NCBI RefSeq assembly: GCF_013186535.1 | Contig: NZ_JABMCZ010000002.1 | Coordinates: 1,364,001-1,428,000, forward strand | Length of the DNA: 64,000 nucleotides | Direction of reading: 5' to 3' | DNA from: Nocardia terpenica | GTDB lineage: Bacteria > Actinomycetota > Actinomycetes > Mycobacteriales > Mycobacteriaceae | Shown here: in pieces, positions 15,897-25,082 of the stretch | Position numbering within the stretch: the stretch's first letter is position 1 | Layout of the letters: each line of letters opens with the position of its first letter | Translations under genes and position numbers: made by a program | The notes under the pieces: model-generated | Database searches by the model: none | What the model saw: only the letters and a program-made list of their open reading frames with translations | Told to the model about the DNA's origin: nothing

Positions 15897-16118
15897 CTAG
15901 CCGCCGACCACCCGGACCCTGTGCCCGGCCAGGGCGACCACGTCCCCGGTGTGCAACTGGCGGCCGCGGCGCAGCTCGACCTCGTCGTTGACGCGCACCA
16001 GACCGGCGGCGATGACCGTTTTCGCCTCCGCTCCGGTGTCGATGAGGTTGGCCAGCTTCAGGAACTGCCCGAGCCGAATGACATCGTCCTCGATCGGCAC
16101 ATCGACTGGATCCGACAT
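15897..16118 (-). CDS. small S4-domain RNA-binding protein (YbcJ-like)
   Basis: A 73-residue protein consisting almost only of an S4 domain: DVIRLGQFLKLANLIDTGAEAKTVIAAGLVRVNDEVELRRGRQLHTGDVVALAGHRVRVV. The alpha-L motif binds structured RNA, and YbcJ-type proteins are thought to act in ribosome or tRNA metabolism. Start taken at ATG 16118; another ATG three codons upstream (16127) is possible. It is divergent from lysX across about 85 nt. Confidence 0.88.
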   Translation of the reverse strand: MSDPVDVPIEDDVIRLGQFLKLANLIDTGAEAKTVIAAGLVRVNDEVELRRGRQLHTGDVVALAGHRVRVVGG

Positions 16119-16202
16119 GGGGTACATCTTTACGTCCGCGGCCGCGGGGGCGCACGCCGCCCCCGGGACGCACGCCGCCGGCACCCGGCGAAAGGATCGA
16201 AC

Positions 16203-19200
16203 ATGATGGCGCGGCAAGCGAACTCGCCCGCCGACGTGCTGCCGTCCGAGAGCACCGGCCCGCACACTGGTTCGGTGACCTCCACGCAGGACCGGCAGCA
16301 CCAGCGCACCGAGCACGGCAAACCACCGGCGCCCGGGGTGCCGCATCGCGGGCACGGGCGGCTGAGCGAGGTCCCGCACACCGTGGGCCTGGTGCTCGGC
16401 GTCTTCGCCACCCTGTGCGCGCTGTGGAGCATCTCCCCCGGCCTGCGGTTCATCACCCAGGTGCCGCGGCACTACATCGACAGCTACTACTTCGACGCGC
16501 CCGACACCAGCCTGGTCACCGCCCTGATGGTGGGCCTGCTGGCGGGCGCGATCGCCACCCGCAAGCGGATCGCCTGGTGGCTGCTGGTCGGCTATCTGGC
16601 CATGTTCGCGGTGGTCAACGCGTTCGACGTGGCCGACGAGCACGACCCGAACGCGTTGGCGGCGCTGGTGATTCACGTCGGCGTGATCGGCCTGCTGATC
16701 GCGGCCTGGCCGGAGTTCTACACCCAGGTCCGCCGCGGCGCGCTGTGGAAGGCGCTGGGCGTGCTGGTCGCCGGGGTGGCGGTGAGCTGGCTGCTGGGCT
16801 GGGGCCTGGTCGAGCTGTTCCCGGGAACGCTGCCGCGCGGCCCGGAGCGGCCGCTGTGGGCGGCGTCGCGGGTGGTGCCGGCGATCCTGTTCGGCCCGGA
16901 CAATTTCGACGGTCACCCACCGCATTTCGTGAATCTGCTGCTCGGCCTGCTGGGCGCGGTGGCGCTGCTGGCGGCCGCGGTGGTGCTGTTCCGCTCGCAG
17001 CGCGCGTCGAACGCCCTGACGGGACTGGACGAATCGGCGCTGCGCGGCCTGCTGGAACGCTCCGATGTCGAGGATTCGCTGGGCTACTTCGCGACCCGCC
17101 GCGACAAGGCGGTGGTGTTCGCGCCCAGCGGCAAGGCCGCGGTCACCTATCGCGTGGAGCTGGGCGTGTGCCTGGCCTCGGGCGATCCGATCGGCGTGAA
17201 GGAGTCCTGGCCGCAGGCCATCGACGCGTGGTTGCGCCTGGCCGACCAGTACGGCTGGGCCCCGGCGGTGATGGGCGCGAGCGAACTCGGCGCGACCGCG
17301 TACCGGCGCGCGGGCCTGTCCGCGCTGCGCCTCGGCGACGAGGCGATCCTGGACACCCGCTCGTTCTCGCTGGCCGGACCGGAGATGAAACAGGTCCGCC
17401 AGGCCGCGAATCGGCTGCGCAAGCAGGGTTTCACCGTGCGCGTGCGGCGGCACTCCGAGCTGAGCGACGACGAGACCCGGCAGATGATCACCCGCGCCGA
17501 CACCTGGCGCGACACCGAGACCGAGCGCGGCTTCTCGATGGCGCTGGGCCGGCTGGGCGATCCGTTCGACGGGAACTGCCTGCTGGTCGAGGCGGTCGAC
17601 TCCGGGGGCCGGGTGTGGGGTCTGCTGTCGCTGGTGCCGTGGGGCCGGGCCGGGGTCTCGCTGGATCTCATGCGCCGCGATCCCAAGGGCCCCAACGGGA
17701 TCATGGAGTTGATGATCTCGCAGCTGGCGCTGTCCTCCGAGCAGTACGGCATCACCCGGATCTCGCTGAACTTCGCGGTGTTCCGCTCGGTGTTCGAGGA
17801 GGGCTCGCGCATCGGCGCGGGCCCGGTGCTGCGGCTGTGGCGCAGCCTGCTGATGTTCTTCTCGCGCTGGTGGCAGCTCGAGGCGCTGTACCGGTCCAAT
17901 GTGAAGTACCAGCCCAAGTGGGTACCGCGGTTCTTCATCTTCGAGGATCGCCGCCAGTTCCTGCGGGTCGCCATCGCCAGCGCCCTGGCCGAGGGCTTCC
18001 TGCCGCGCCTGGGCAAACAGCCGGACGCCATGACGCACACCGGTATCCGCTCGGCGGTGCCGCCCAGCATGACCGGCCTGCACGCCGACGGCAGCCCGCC
18101 GGACCTGCCGCCCGAGGAGCTGGAACCGGCCCAGCCGCGCCGCCCCGAACAGGTGCGGGTGCGGATGGACAAGGTGGCGCGGCTGGAGGCGGCCGGGGTG
18201 GACGCCTACCCCGTGGCCTATCCGCCGACCCATTCGGTGGCGGCCGCGCGGCGCTCCCCGAAGGGCACCACGGTGCGGGTGTGCGGGCGGCTGTTGCGGA
18301 TTCGCGACTACGGCGGCGTCGCGTTCGCCGTGGTGCGGGACTGGTCCGCCGACATCCAGGTGGTCATCGACCGCGGCCGGGTGGGCGCGGACCGGGCCGC
18401 GGAGTTCGACGAATTCTTCGACCTGGGCGATCTGATCGAGATCAGCGGCCAGATCGGGCACAGCCGCCGCGGCGAGCTGTCGCTGCTGGCCCAGGACTGG
18501 CGGATGATCGGCAAGTGCCTGCATCCGCTGCCGGACAAGTGGCGGGGCCTGTCCGATCCGGAGGCCCGGGTGCGGCAGCGCTACGTCGACATGGCCATCA
18601 ATGTCGACACCCGCGAGGTCCTGGCCAAGCGCAGCGCGGTGGTGCGCTCGCTGCGGGACTCGTTGAGCGACTGGGGTTTCCTCGAGGTCGAGACCCCGGT
18701 GCTGCAGCAGGTGCACGGCGGCGCCAACGCCGCGCCGTTCACCACCCACATCAACGCCTACGACCTGGATCTGTACCTGCGCATCGCGCCGGAGCTCTAC
18801 CTCAAGCGGCTGTGCGTGGGCGGCATGGAGAAGGTGTTCGAGCTGGGCCGGGTGTTCCGCAACGAGGGCGTGGACTACAGCCACAACCCGGAGTTCACCA
18901 TTCTGGAAGCCTATGAGGCGCACAGCGATTACAAGCGGATGATGCACGCCTGCCGGCAGCTGATCCAGAACGCCGCGATCGCCGCCAACGGGAAATGCGT
19001 TGCGCTGCGGCCTGGTCCGAACGGCGAGCCGCGGGAGGTGGACATCTCCGGCGACTGGCCGGTGAAGACGGTACACGGCGCCATCTCCGACGCGCTGGGC
19101 GAGACCATCGACCCCGACACCGGCGTGGAGCGGCTGCGGGTGCTGTGCGACAAGGCGGGCGTGCCCTACCAGTTCGGCTGGGACGCCGGGCAGATCGTGC

Positions 19201-19595
19201 TGGAGATGTACGAGCATCTGGTCGAGGAGCGCACCGAGGAGCCGACGTTCTACCTGGACTTCCCCACCTCCGTCTCGCCGCTGACCCGCGCCCACCGCAG
19301 CATCCCCGGCGTCGCCGAACGCTGGGACCTGGTGGCGTGGGGCGTCGAATTGGGCACCGCCTACAGCGAACTCACCAATCCGGTGGAGCAGCGCCGCCGC
19401 CTCACCGAGCAGTCCCTGCTGGCCGCGGGCGGCGATCCGGAGGCCATGGAGCTGGACGAGGACTTCCTGCACGCCCTGGAGTTCGCCATGCCCCCCACGG
19501 GCGGCCTCGGCGTGGGGGTGGACCGGGTGGTGATGCTGATTACCGGGCGCAGCATTCGGGAGACGCTGCCGTTCCCGTTGGTGAAGCCGAGGTGA
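16203..19595 (+). CDS. lysX: bifunctional lysylphosphatidylglycerol synthetase / lysine-tRNA ligase LysX
   Basis: About 1130 residues. Residues 57-262 are a multi-helix membrane region, 262-600 an MprF-type DUF2156 lysyltransferase domain (EDSLGYFATRRDKAVVFAPSGKAAVTYRV; WRDTETERGFSMALGRLGDP), 689-766 an OB-fold anticodon-binding domain, and 786-1129 a class II lysyl-tRNA synthetase core with motif 2 (RVFRNEGVDYSHNPEFTILE) and motif 3 (GGLGVGVDRVVML). The enzyme makes Lys-tRNA and transfers the lysine to phosphatidylglycerol, lowering surface negative charge and raising resistance to cationic peptides. It is close to the roughly 1172-residue mycobacterial LysX. The start is MMARQANSP, with a GGAT-type site upstream. 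A separate housekeeping LysS is expected elsewhere. Confidence 0.96.
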   Translation: MMARQANSPADVLPSESTGPHTGSVTSTQDRQHQRTEHGKPPAPGVPHRGHGRLSEVPHTVGLVLGVFATLCALWSISPGLRFITQVPRHYIDSYYFDAPDTSLVTALMVGLLAGAIATRKRIAWWLLVGYLAMFAVVNAFDVADEHDPNALAALVIHVGVIGLLIAAWPEFYTQVRRGALWKALGVLVAGVAVSWLLGWGLVELFPGTLPRGPERPLWAASRVVPAILFGPDNFDGHPPHFVNLLLGLLGAVALLAAAVVLFRSQRASNALTGLDESALRGLLERSDVEDSLGYFATRRDKAVVFAPSGKAAVTYRVELGVCLASGDPIGVKESWPQAIDAWLRLADQYGWAPAVMGASELGATAYRRAGLSALRLGDEAILDTRSFSLAGPEMKQVRQAANRLRKQGFTVRVRRHSELSDDETRQMITRADTWRDTETERGFSMALGRLGDPFDGNCLLVEAVDSGGRVWGLLSLVPWGRAGVSLDLMRRDPKGPNGIMELMISQLALSSEQYGITRISLNFAVFRSVFEEGSRIGAGPVLRLWRSLLMFFSRWWQLEALYRSNVKYQPKWVPRFFIFEDRRQFLRVAIASALAEGFLPRLGKQPDAMTHTGIRSAVPPSMTGLHADGSPPDLPPEELEPAQPRRPEQVRVRMDKVARLEAAGVDAYPVAYPPTHSVAAARRSPKGTTVRVCGRLLRIRDYGGVAFAVVRDWSADIQVVIDRGRVGADRAAEFDEFFDLGDLIEISGQIGHSRRGELSLLAQDWRMIGKCLHPLPDKWRGLSDPEARVRQRYVDMAINVDTREVLAKRSAVVRSLRDSLSDWGFLEVETPVLQQVHGGANAAPFTTHINAYDLDLYLRIAPELYLKRLCVGGMEKVFELGRVFRNEGVDYSHNPEFTILEAYEAHSDYKRMMHACRQLIQNAAIAANGKCVALRPGPNGEPREVDISGDWPVKTVHGAISDALGETIDPDTGVERLRVLCDKAGVPYQFGWDAGQIVLEMYEHLVEERTEEPTFYLDFPTSVSPLTRAHRSIPGVAERWDLVAWGVELGTAYSELTNPVEQRRRLTEQSLLAAGGDPEAMELDEDFLHALEFAMPPTGGLGVGVDRVVMLITGRSIRETLPFPLVKPR

Positions 19596-19596
19596 C

Positions 19597-21048
19597 TCAA
19601 AGAATATGAACCGCCGTGACTTCGCGCTCCAGGCCGTCCAATTCGGCGTCCGGGTCGTCGGCGGGCTTGCGTAACACCGCGATCGCGACGACCAGCGCCA
19701 CCGCGACCAGGCCCGCACCGACGGCGAAGGCGAGGTGGAAGCCGCTGGTCAGCGCCTCCGGCTGCGGGACTCCGGCGGCGAGCTGATCCTTGGTGCGGCT
19801 GCCCGACAGGGTGGCCAGCACCGCCAGCCCGAGCGCGCCGCCGACCTGCATGGTGGTGTTGGCCAGGCCCGAGGCCATGCCCGCGTCCTTGGCCGGTACG
19901 CCCGACATGGCCAGGTTCATCAGCGCCGGGAACGCCAGTCCCGCACCGACACCGAACAGCACCATCACCGGGAACACGTGCACCCAGTAGTTGCCCGCCA
20001 CCGGCGCCTGCGTGAACAGGCCAAGCCCGATCAGCACCAGCAGCAGCCCGGGAATCAGCGTGGTGCGCGCCCCGAACCGCATCACCAGTCGCTCCGAGTA
20101 CCGCACCGACAGCGTGCCCATGATGACGGTGACCGGCAGGAACGCCAGGCCGATCCGCAGCGGCGCGAAGCCGAGCACCTTCTCCATGTACAGCGTGCCC
20201 AGGAAGAACATGCCGAACATGCCCGCGACGGTGACCACCTGGATGAGGTTCGCGCCGGAGACGTTGCGGGAGCGGAAGATCCGCAGCGGCATCAGCGGAT
20301 GCCGGGTGCGTGCCTCCCAGCCGACGAACGCCGCCAGCAGCGCCAGCGCCAGCGCGCCCAGCAGCAGCGTGCGCCCCGCGGTCCAGCCCAGCTCGGCCGC
20401 CGGTTTGACGATGGTGAACACGCCCAGCATCAGCGCGCCGGTAATGAGCACCGCGCCCGGGACATCGGTCCCGTCGGTCAGCCCCGCGCCCTTGTCGTTG
20501 TGGAGGACGCGCAGCGCGCCGATCCCGATGGCGATGCCGATGGGGATGTTGATCGCGAAGATCCAGTGCCAGCTGAGCTCGGTGAGCACGCCACCGGCGA
20601 GCAGCCCGACCGCCCCGCCCGCCGAGGCCACGAACGCGTACACGCCGATGGCCCTGGCCTGCTCGCGCGGCTCCGGGAACATCGCCACGATCATGCCCAG
20701 CACCACCGCCATGGTCATCGCGCCACCCGCGCCCTGGAGAAAGCGCGCCGCGATGAGCATCGCCTGACTGCCCGCGATCCCGCACAGCGCCGAGGCCCCG
20801 GTGAATACCACCAACCCGCACAGGAACATTCGCCGCCGCCCGATCAGATCGCCGAGCCGCCCCGCCAGCAGCAGCAGGCCCCCGAACGCGATCAGATAGG
20901 CGTTGACCACCCACGCCAGCCCGGCCTGGGAGAAGCCCAGATCGTCCTGGATGGCGGGCAGCGCGACATTGACGATGGTGGCATCCAGCACGATCATCAG
21001 GGCGCCCCCGCACAGCAGATACAGCGCGGCCCAGCGACTCCTACCCAT
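19597..21048 (-). CDS. MFS transporter, DHA2 (14-TM) drug-efflux family
   Basis: A 483-residue major facilitator with about 14 hydrophobic helices. Motif A is present as GRLGDLIGRRRMF and the DHA2 N-terminal signature as VLDATIVNVALPAIQDDLGFS, with RFLQGAGGAM in TM4. Such proton-coupled pumps export drugs or lipophilic compounds; the substrate is unknown. The start is the ATG of MGRSRWAAL, which has an excellent GGGAGGAAAG site; a longer frame to 21150 is rejected. It converges on lysX with one base between stops. No regulator gene is adjacent. Confidence 0.92.
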   Translation of the reverse strand: MGRSRWAALYLLCGGALMIVLDATIVNVALPAIQDDLGFSQAGLAWVVNAYLIAFGGLLLLAGRLGDLIGRRRMFLCGLVVFTGASALCGIAGSQAMLIAARFLQGAGGAMTMAVVLGMIVAMFPEPREQARAIGVYAFVASAGGAVGLLAGGVLTELSWHWIFAINIPIGIAIGIGALRVLHNDKGAGLTDGTDVPGAVLITGALMLGVFTIVKPAAELGWTAGRTLLLGALALALLAAFVGWEARTRHPLMPLRIFRSRNVSGANLIQVVTVAGMFGMFFLGTLYMEKVLGFAPLRIGLAFLPVTVIMGTLSVRYSERLVMRFGARTTLIPGLLLVLIGLGLFTQAPVAGNYWVHVFPVMVLFGVGAGLAFPALMNLAMSGVPAKDAGMASGLANTTMQVGGALGLAVLATLSGSRTKDQLAAGVPQPEALTSGFHLAFAVGAGLVAVALVVAIAVLRKPADDPDAELDGLEREVTAVHIL

Positions 21049-21200
21049 GACTTTCCTCCCGATGGTCGAACCGGGCACGCTATCGGCCGCTCTCCGCCGG
21101 AACAACCCAATTTCCACGCGCCTCGCCTGTACTGACGAAGTCGTCCCCACCGATTAATCGGTTCCACCCCACACTGTCTGTCGCCTCACCCTCCGCCGTA

Positions 21201-21295
21201 ATCCCGGCAACCATCACCGTCTGGTCCCGGCAGCCATCACCGTCTGGTCCCGGCAGCCATCACCGTCTGGTCCCGGCATGCTTTTGGCCGGGACC
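21201..21295 (+). repeat. dispersed CAAAAGC hairpin with arm array (copy 4)
   Basis: Three units of 22-23 bp (arm ATCCCGGC or GGTCCCGGC plus a constant 14-base spacer) at 21201-21268 lead into the hairpin GGTCCCGGC (21269-21277), loop ATGCTTTTG, GCCGGGACC (21287-21295). On the minus strand the loop reads CAAAAGCAT and the array lies 3' of it, as in the other copies. It lies between divergent genes. Confidence 0.88.
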
Positions 21296-21320
21296 CCACC
21301 CCATACGGCACAGTGGAACC

Positions 21321-21950
21321 GTGCAGCTCGTCCTGGTCCGTCACGCCCAACCGCGGCGGGAGTTCACCACCACCGGCCCGGCCGATCCCGATCTCACCGA
21401 TCTGGGGATCGAGCAGGCCGCGCGCGTTCCGGCCGCCCTGACCCGGCTCGAGGTGGCCGGGCATCGCATCACGCGCGTGGTGAGCAGCCCGCAGCGCCGC
21501 GCGCGCGAAACCGCCGGGCCGACGGCCGACAAGCTCGATCTCCCTCTCGACATCCATCCCGGCCTCGCCGAATACGATGCCGATCTCCGCCTGTACATCC
21601 CGATCGAGGACGCCAAGCAGCAGTTACGCGCCACCTACGAGCGGATCAAGGCCGGATACCTGCCCGAGCAGATCGACGGCCCCGCCTTCGTCGACCGCGT
21701 GCGCGCCGCCGTCGACGAGATCACCGCCGCCGCAGGCCATTCCGATACCGTCGTCGCCTTCGCGCACGGCGGCGTGATCAATGTGCTGCTGCAGGACGTG
21801 CTGGACCTGGACCGCCCGCTCACCTTCCCGATCGACTACTGTTCGATCACGCGAATCCTCTACTCGCGCACCGGCCGCCGCACCGCGGCCACCGTCAACG
21901 AGAACGGCCACGTGTGGGATCTGTTGCCCCGCAACCTCGCCGCCGACTGA
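21321..21950 (+). CDS. histidine phosphatase family protein
   Basis: A 209-residue member of the phosphoglycerate-mutase-like superfamily. The catalytic RHA motif is at residues 7-9 (MQLVLVRHAQPRRE), a second catalytic Arg occurs in SSPQRRARETA, an acidic residue in GLAEYDADLRLY, and the C-terminal His in VVAFAHGGVINVLLQ. It hydrolyses a small phosphate ester or protein phosphate; the substrate cannot be assigned. GTG start. The gene is separated from the divergent MFS gene by the repeat at 21201-21295. No signal peptide. Confidence 0.92.
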   Translation: MQLVLVRHAQPRREFTTTGPADPDLTDLGIEQAARVPAALTRLEVAGHRITRVVSSPQRRARETAGPTADKLDLPLDIHPGLAEYDADLRLYIPIEDAKQQLRATYERIKAGYLPEQIDGPAFVDRVRAAVDEITAAAGHSDTVVAFAHGGVINVLLQDVLDLDRPLTFPIDYCSITRILYSRTGRRTAATVNENGHVWDLLPRNLAAD

Positions 21951-22064
21951 TATTCCCAGCCGATTACCAGGGCGACCGCATTGCCGTCACAGCGGCGCAT
22001 CGTTCGATGGGACCTCGTGAGCCGCCGTGCGGCGCGACTCACGGTCCGAGAGAAAGGTAGTCCG

Positions 22065-22328
22065 TTGGTCTCCTCGAGGAAGTCCCGCCTGGCCGTCCGG
22101 TTCGCCGCTGCGGTCGCGCTCGCCGTGATTCCGCTCGCGGCGGTGGCCGCTCCGGCACTGGCCGACACCCCCGCTCCGTCCGGTACGGCCGTGGACTGGG
22201 ACGGCTGGCATCACCACCACCATCACCACGGGTGGCAGGGCGGCGGGTGGCCCGGCGATGGTTGGCAGGGCGGGCCCGGACCGATCTGGCCCGGCGGCCC
22301 GGATCTGCCGTCGACCGGCTCGGCGTAG
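22065..22328 (+). CDS. small secreted protein with a natural seven-histidine run
   Basis: About 87 residues. A signal peptide (SRLAVRFAAAVALAVIPLAAVAAPALA) is followed by a short mature peptide with WDGWHHHHHHHGWQGGGWPGDGWQGG and a Pro/Gly-rich end (LPSTGSA). The seven consecutive His between Trp residues suggest binding of Zn, Ni or Cu at the cell surface. The start appears to be TTG, with AGAAAGG about 7 nt upstream; no ATG or GTG fits better. LPSTG resembles a sortase motif, but no membrane helix or basic tail follows, so cell-wall anchoring is doubtful. Not a family I recognise. It ends at a strong terminator shared with the convergent cutinase gene. Confidence 0.7.
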   Translation: MVSSRKSRLAVRFAAAVALAVIPLAAVAAPALADTPAPSGTAVDWDGWHHHHHHHGWQGGGWPGDGWQGGPGPIWPGGPDLPSTGSA

Positions 22329-22330
22329 AA

Positions 22331-22369
22331 AACGAGGGCCACTCCCCGCGCCAGGGAGTGGCCCTCGTT
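22331..22369. terminator. bidirectional intrinsic terminator
   Basis: A perfect 16-bp stem, 22331-22346 with 22354-22369, closes a 7-nt loop between two convergent genes. AA at the left end and TT at the right let it serve both strands. Confidence 0.9.
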
Positions 22370-22382
22370 GTGTCCGTGCCGA

Positions 22383-23291
22383 TTACGACATGCCCGCGAT
22401 CCAGTGGTGCATCCACTGGACGGCCGTCTCTCCGCCGCCGACGTTGTAGAAGCCGTAGGAGGTGTGCGCCCCCGACCCGTAGAACTGCTCGAGCTGCTTG
22501 ACCCGATCCTTGTTGGCATCGTCGGTGAGCTGCGACTGCAGGGTCGGAATGCCGCCGTGCGACATCAGATCGCCGATGATCGACCCGGCCTCGAGCTGGT
22601 AGCGCCACAGGTTCGCGACGTTCGCGCCCGACGCCTGGGCCAGGAACCCGGCGAAGCGGGTCACGTAGTCCTGGTCGTCGGTCGAGCAGTACAGGTCGCC
22701 CTGCGCGCAGATGGTGCGCACGCGATCGCTGAGGAAGCCGAAGCCGCCCACCCGCATGCCGCCCGCGCCGGAACCGCCGACCGGCGGGCCGACCTGAATG
22801 TCGGTGGGCGAGCGCCGGGGGTCGGAGATCAGGCCGACGCCGTCGACCCGATCCGGCGGCACGACGCCGAGCCCGGTCCCGATCTCGGCGGCCAGATCAC
22901 CGGCCGCGTCCGCGCCCTGGCTGTAGCCCACGATGGCGTAGTGGGTCGCCGGGCAGCGCGCAGCCATGGCGCCGATCAGGCCGCGGCCGTTGTCGATCGC
23001 CTGCTTCTTGGACTCGCCGTAGACGTCGCCCTCCCAGGGGAAGGCGGTCGCGGCGTAGTCGACGTAGTCGACATCGGTCGACGACGGCAGATTGTTGGTG
23101 ACCCCGGCGAGCATGCCGTGGCCGACCATCTGACTCGGCCGGTGATCGCCCGTCTCCCAGGTGCCCGGGACGGCCACCACGTACAGGCTCGGGCAGCCCG
23201 GATCCGCAGCGGCAGAACCGGTTCCGAGCGTGATACCCGACAGTACCGCTGCTGCCGCACCCGCAGCCGCGACAATCCTCTTCAACCGCAT
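22383..23291 (-). CDS. secreted cutinase-family esterase
   Basis: A 302-residue exported alpha/beta hydrolase. A signal peptide (RLKRIVAAAGAAAAVLSGITLGTGSAAA) precedes the mature DPGCPSLYVVAVPGTWETG. The nucleophile elbow is GYSQG, and the Cys-flanked acid region CAQGDLYC matches the conserved Asp of cutinases. A His near the C-terminal half (MSHGG) completes the likely triad. Mycobacterial and nocardial homologues hydrolyse lipid esters or act as phospholipases. The start is the ATG of MRLKRIV with a GGAG site; the longer frame to 23348 is less likely. It lies about 320 nt downstream of the gltD stop, behind a terminator. Confidence 0.9.
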   Translation of the reverse strand: MRLKRIVAAAGAAAAVLSGITLGTGSAAADPGCPSLYVVAVPGTWETGDHRPSQMVGHGMLAGVTNNLPSSTDVDYVDYAATAFPWEGDVYGESKKQAIDNGRGLIGAMAARCPATHYAIVGYSQGADAAGDLAAEIGTGLGVVPPDRVDGVGLISDPRRSPTDIQVGPPVGGSGAGGMRVGGFGFLSDRVRTICAQGDLYCSTDDQDYVTRFAGFLAQASGANVANLWRYQLEAGSIIGDLMSHGGIPTLQSQLTDDANKDRVKQLEQFYGSGAHTSYGFYNVGGGETAVQWMHHWIAGMS

Positions 23292-23565
23292 ACCGCTCCA
23301 GTTCAAGCGTGCCCGGTCCCGGGCATACCGATCCGTTTCCTCGATCATGGTGGGGTGTCAGGGTTGCGATCTCGTTAACCGCAGGCAAAACACTCCGCCG
23401 CATAGGATAAAGGGCCCTTGTCACTCCCGCCATTCAGGTGGTCCAAGCCGTCCGATTTCCGATCATTGTCGCTGCAAGGTCACCCGCTCGGGGCGAAATC
23501 GGACCGAACACGCTGACGCACAGCACAATCCGGACAACGGCGACGGACTGGACGGACGGTACGAC

Positions 23566-23601
23566 ACGGGCGCCCGCGAACCGGAGTCCGCGGGCGCCCG
23601 T
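23566..23601 (-). terminator. gltD terminator
   Basis: Perfect 13-bp arms (23566-23578 with 23589-23601, GGGCGCCC-rich) enclose a 10-nt loop, 12 nt past the gltD stop codon on the minus strand. Confidence 0.85.
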
Positions 23602-23612
23602 CGCCGTGCTCG

Positions 23613-25082
23613 CTAGCGCTGCGCGACCGCCGTCGGCGCGATCGGCGCGGGCAGCGCCGAATCGCCCTCGAGGTACCGGTCCACCGCGGCCGCCGCGGAC
23701 CGGCCCTCGGCGATGGCCCACACGATCAGCGACTGACCGCGGCCCATATCACCGGCGACGAACACGCCGGGAACCGTGGTCTGCCAGGCGCTGTCGCGCA
23801 TCACGTTGCCGCGCTGGTCGTAGCCGACGCCCAGGTCCTCGAGCAGGCCCGGCTTCTGCGGCCCGGTGAAGCCCATGGCCAGCAGCACCAGATCGGCCTC
23901 AAGGGTGAAGTCGGTGCCCTCGATCTTCTCGAAGCGTCCGTTGACCATCTGCACCTCGTGCGCGTGCAGGGCGGTCACCCGACCGTCCTCGCCCGCGAAA
24001 CGCTCGGTGTTCACCGAGAACACCCGCTCGCCGCCCTCCTCGTGCGCCGAGGACACCCGGTACATGAGCGGGTAGGTCGGCCACGGGGTGGAATCGGCCC
24101 GCTCCTGCGGCGGGCGCGGCATGATCTCGAACTGGTGCACGCTGGCCGCGCCCTGGCGGTGCGCGGTGCCCAGGCAGTCGGCGCCGGTGTCGCCGCCGCC
24201 GATGATCACGACCTTCTTGCCCCGGGCGTGGATGCGCGGCAGGCCGTCGGCGTCGGTGATCGGATCGCCCAGCTGCACCCGATTGGACAGCGGCAGGTAC
24301 TCCATCGCCTGGTGCACGCCGTCCAGGTCGCGGCCCGGAATCGGCAGATCGCGGGCGATGGTCGCGCCACCGGCCAGCACCACCGCGTCGAACTGCTCGC
24401 GCAGCTGCGCGGCGGTGATGTCCACGCCCACGTTCACGCCGGTCTTGAAGACGGTGCCCTCGGCCTCCATCTGCGCCAGCCGGCGATCGATGAAGCGCTT
24501 CTCCATCTTGAATTCCGGAATGCCGTAGCGCAGCAGACCGCCGACGCGGTCGTCGCGCTCGAACACCGTCACGGTGTGACCGGCGCGGGTCAGCTGCTGG
24601 GCCGCGGCCAGCCCGGCCGGGCCCGACCCCACGACGGCGACCTTGCGACCGGTCAGCCGGGTCGGGTACACCGGCTGCACCCAGCCCTCGTCGAAGGCGT
24701 TCTCGATGAGCTCGACCTCGACCTGCTTGATGGTCACCGGATCCTGGTTGATGCCCAGCACGCACGACGACTCGCAGGGCGCCGGGCACAGCCGCCCGGT
24801 GAACTCCGGGAAGTTGTTGGTGGCGTGCAGGCGATCGATGCCGTCGCGCCACCGGTCCTTGTACACCAGGTCGTTCCACTCGGGGATCAGGTTCCCCAGC
24901 GGACACCCGTTGTGGCAGAACGGAATACCGCAGTCCATGCAGCGGCTGGCCTGGGTCCGCAGGGTCTCGTGCGGGAAACCGCCCTCGTAGACCTCTTTCC
25001 AGTCCATCAGGCGCAGCGGAACCGGACGGCGCTTCGGCAGCTCCCGGCTCGTGTGCTTCAGAAATCCTTGCGCGTCAGCCAC
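23613..25082 (-). CDS. gltD: glutamate synthase small subunit
   Basis: A 489-residue subunit that passes electrons from NADPH through FAD and Fe-S clusters to GltB. The N-terminal Fe-S region has CMDCGIPFCHNGCPLGNLIPEWNDLV and CPAPCESSCVLG. The FAD motif VAVVGSGPAGLAAAQQL and the NADPH motif VVIIGGGDTGADCLG follow, and ATG/GD-type FAD contacts lie near the end (GVFVAGDMGRGQSLIVWAI). The GTG start (VADAQGFLKHTSRELP) overlaps the gltB stop by 8 nt, so the two are translationally coupled and expressed in fixed ratio. Full length for the family. Confidence 0.97.
   Translation of the reverse strand: MADAQGFLKHTSRELPKRRPVPLRLMDWKEVYEGGFPHETLRTQASRCMDCGIPFCHNGCPLGNLIPEWNDLVYKDRWRDGIDRLHATNNFPEFTGRLCPAPCESSCVLGINQDPVTIKQVEVELIENAFDEGWVQPVYPTRLTGRKVAVVGSGPAGLAAAQQLTRAGHTVTVFERDDRVGGLLRYGIPEFKMEKRFIDRRLAQMEAEGTVFKTGVNVGVDITAAQLREQFDAVVLAGGATIARDLPIPGRDLDGVHQAMEYLPLSNRVQLGDPITDADGLPRIHARGKKVVIIGGGDTGADCLGTAHRQGAASVHQFEIMPRPPQERADSTPWPTYPLMYRVSSAHEEGGERVFSVNTERFAGEDGRVTALHAHEVQMVNGRFEKIEGTDFTLEADLVLLAMGFTGPQKPGLLEDLGVGYDQRGNVMRDSAWQTTVPGVFVAGDMGRGQSLIVWAIAEGRSAAAAVDRYLEGDSALPAPIAPTAVAQR

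Noticed and set aside
15900..19718. Very long minus-strand open frames opposite lysX, htpG and gltB
   Set aside because: These are antisense shadows caused by high GC and strong third-position bias; they show Arg/Ala/Pro/His-rich composition and no family motifs, while the opposite strand encodes complete known proteins.
22300..22325. Sortase anchoring motif LPSTG in the His-rich protein
   Set aside because: Only two residues follow it; the hydrophobic segment and basic tail of a sorting signal are missing.
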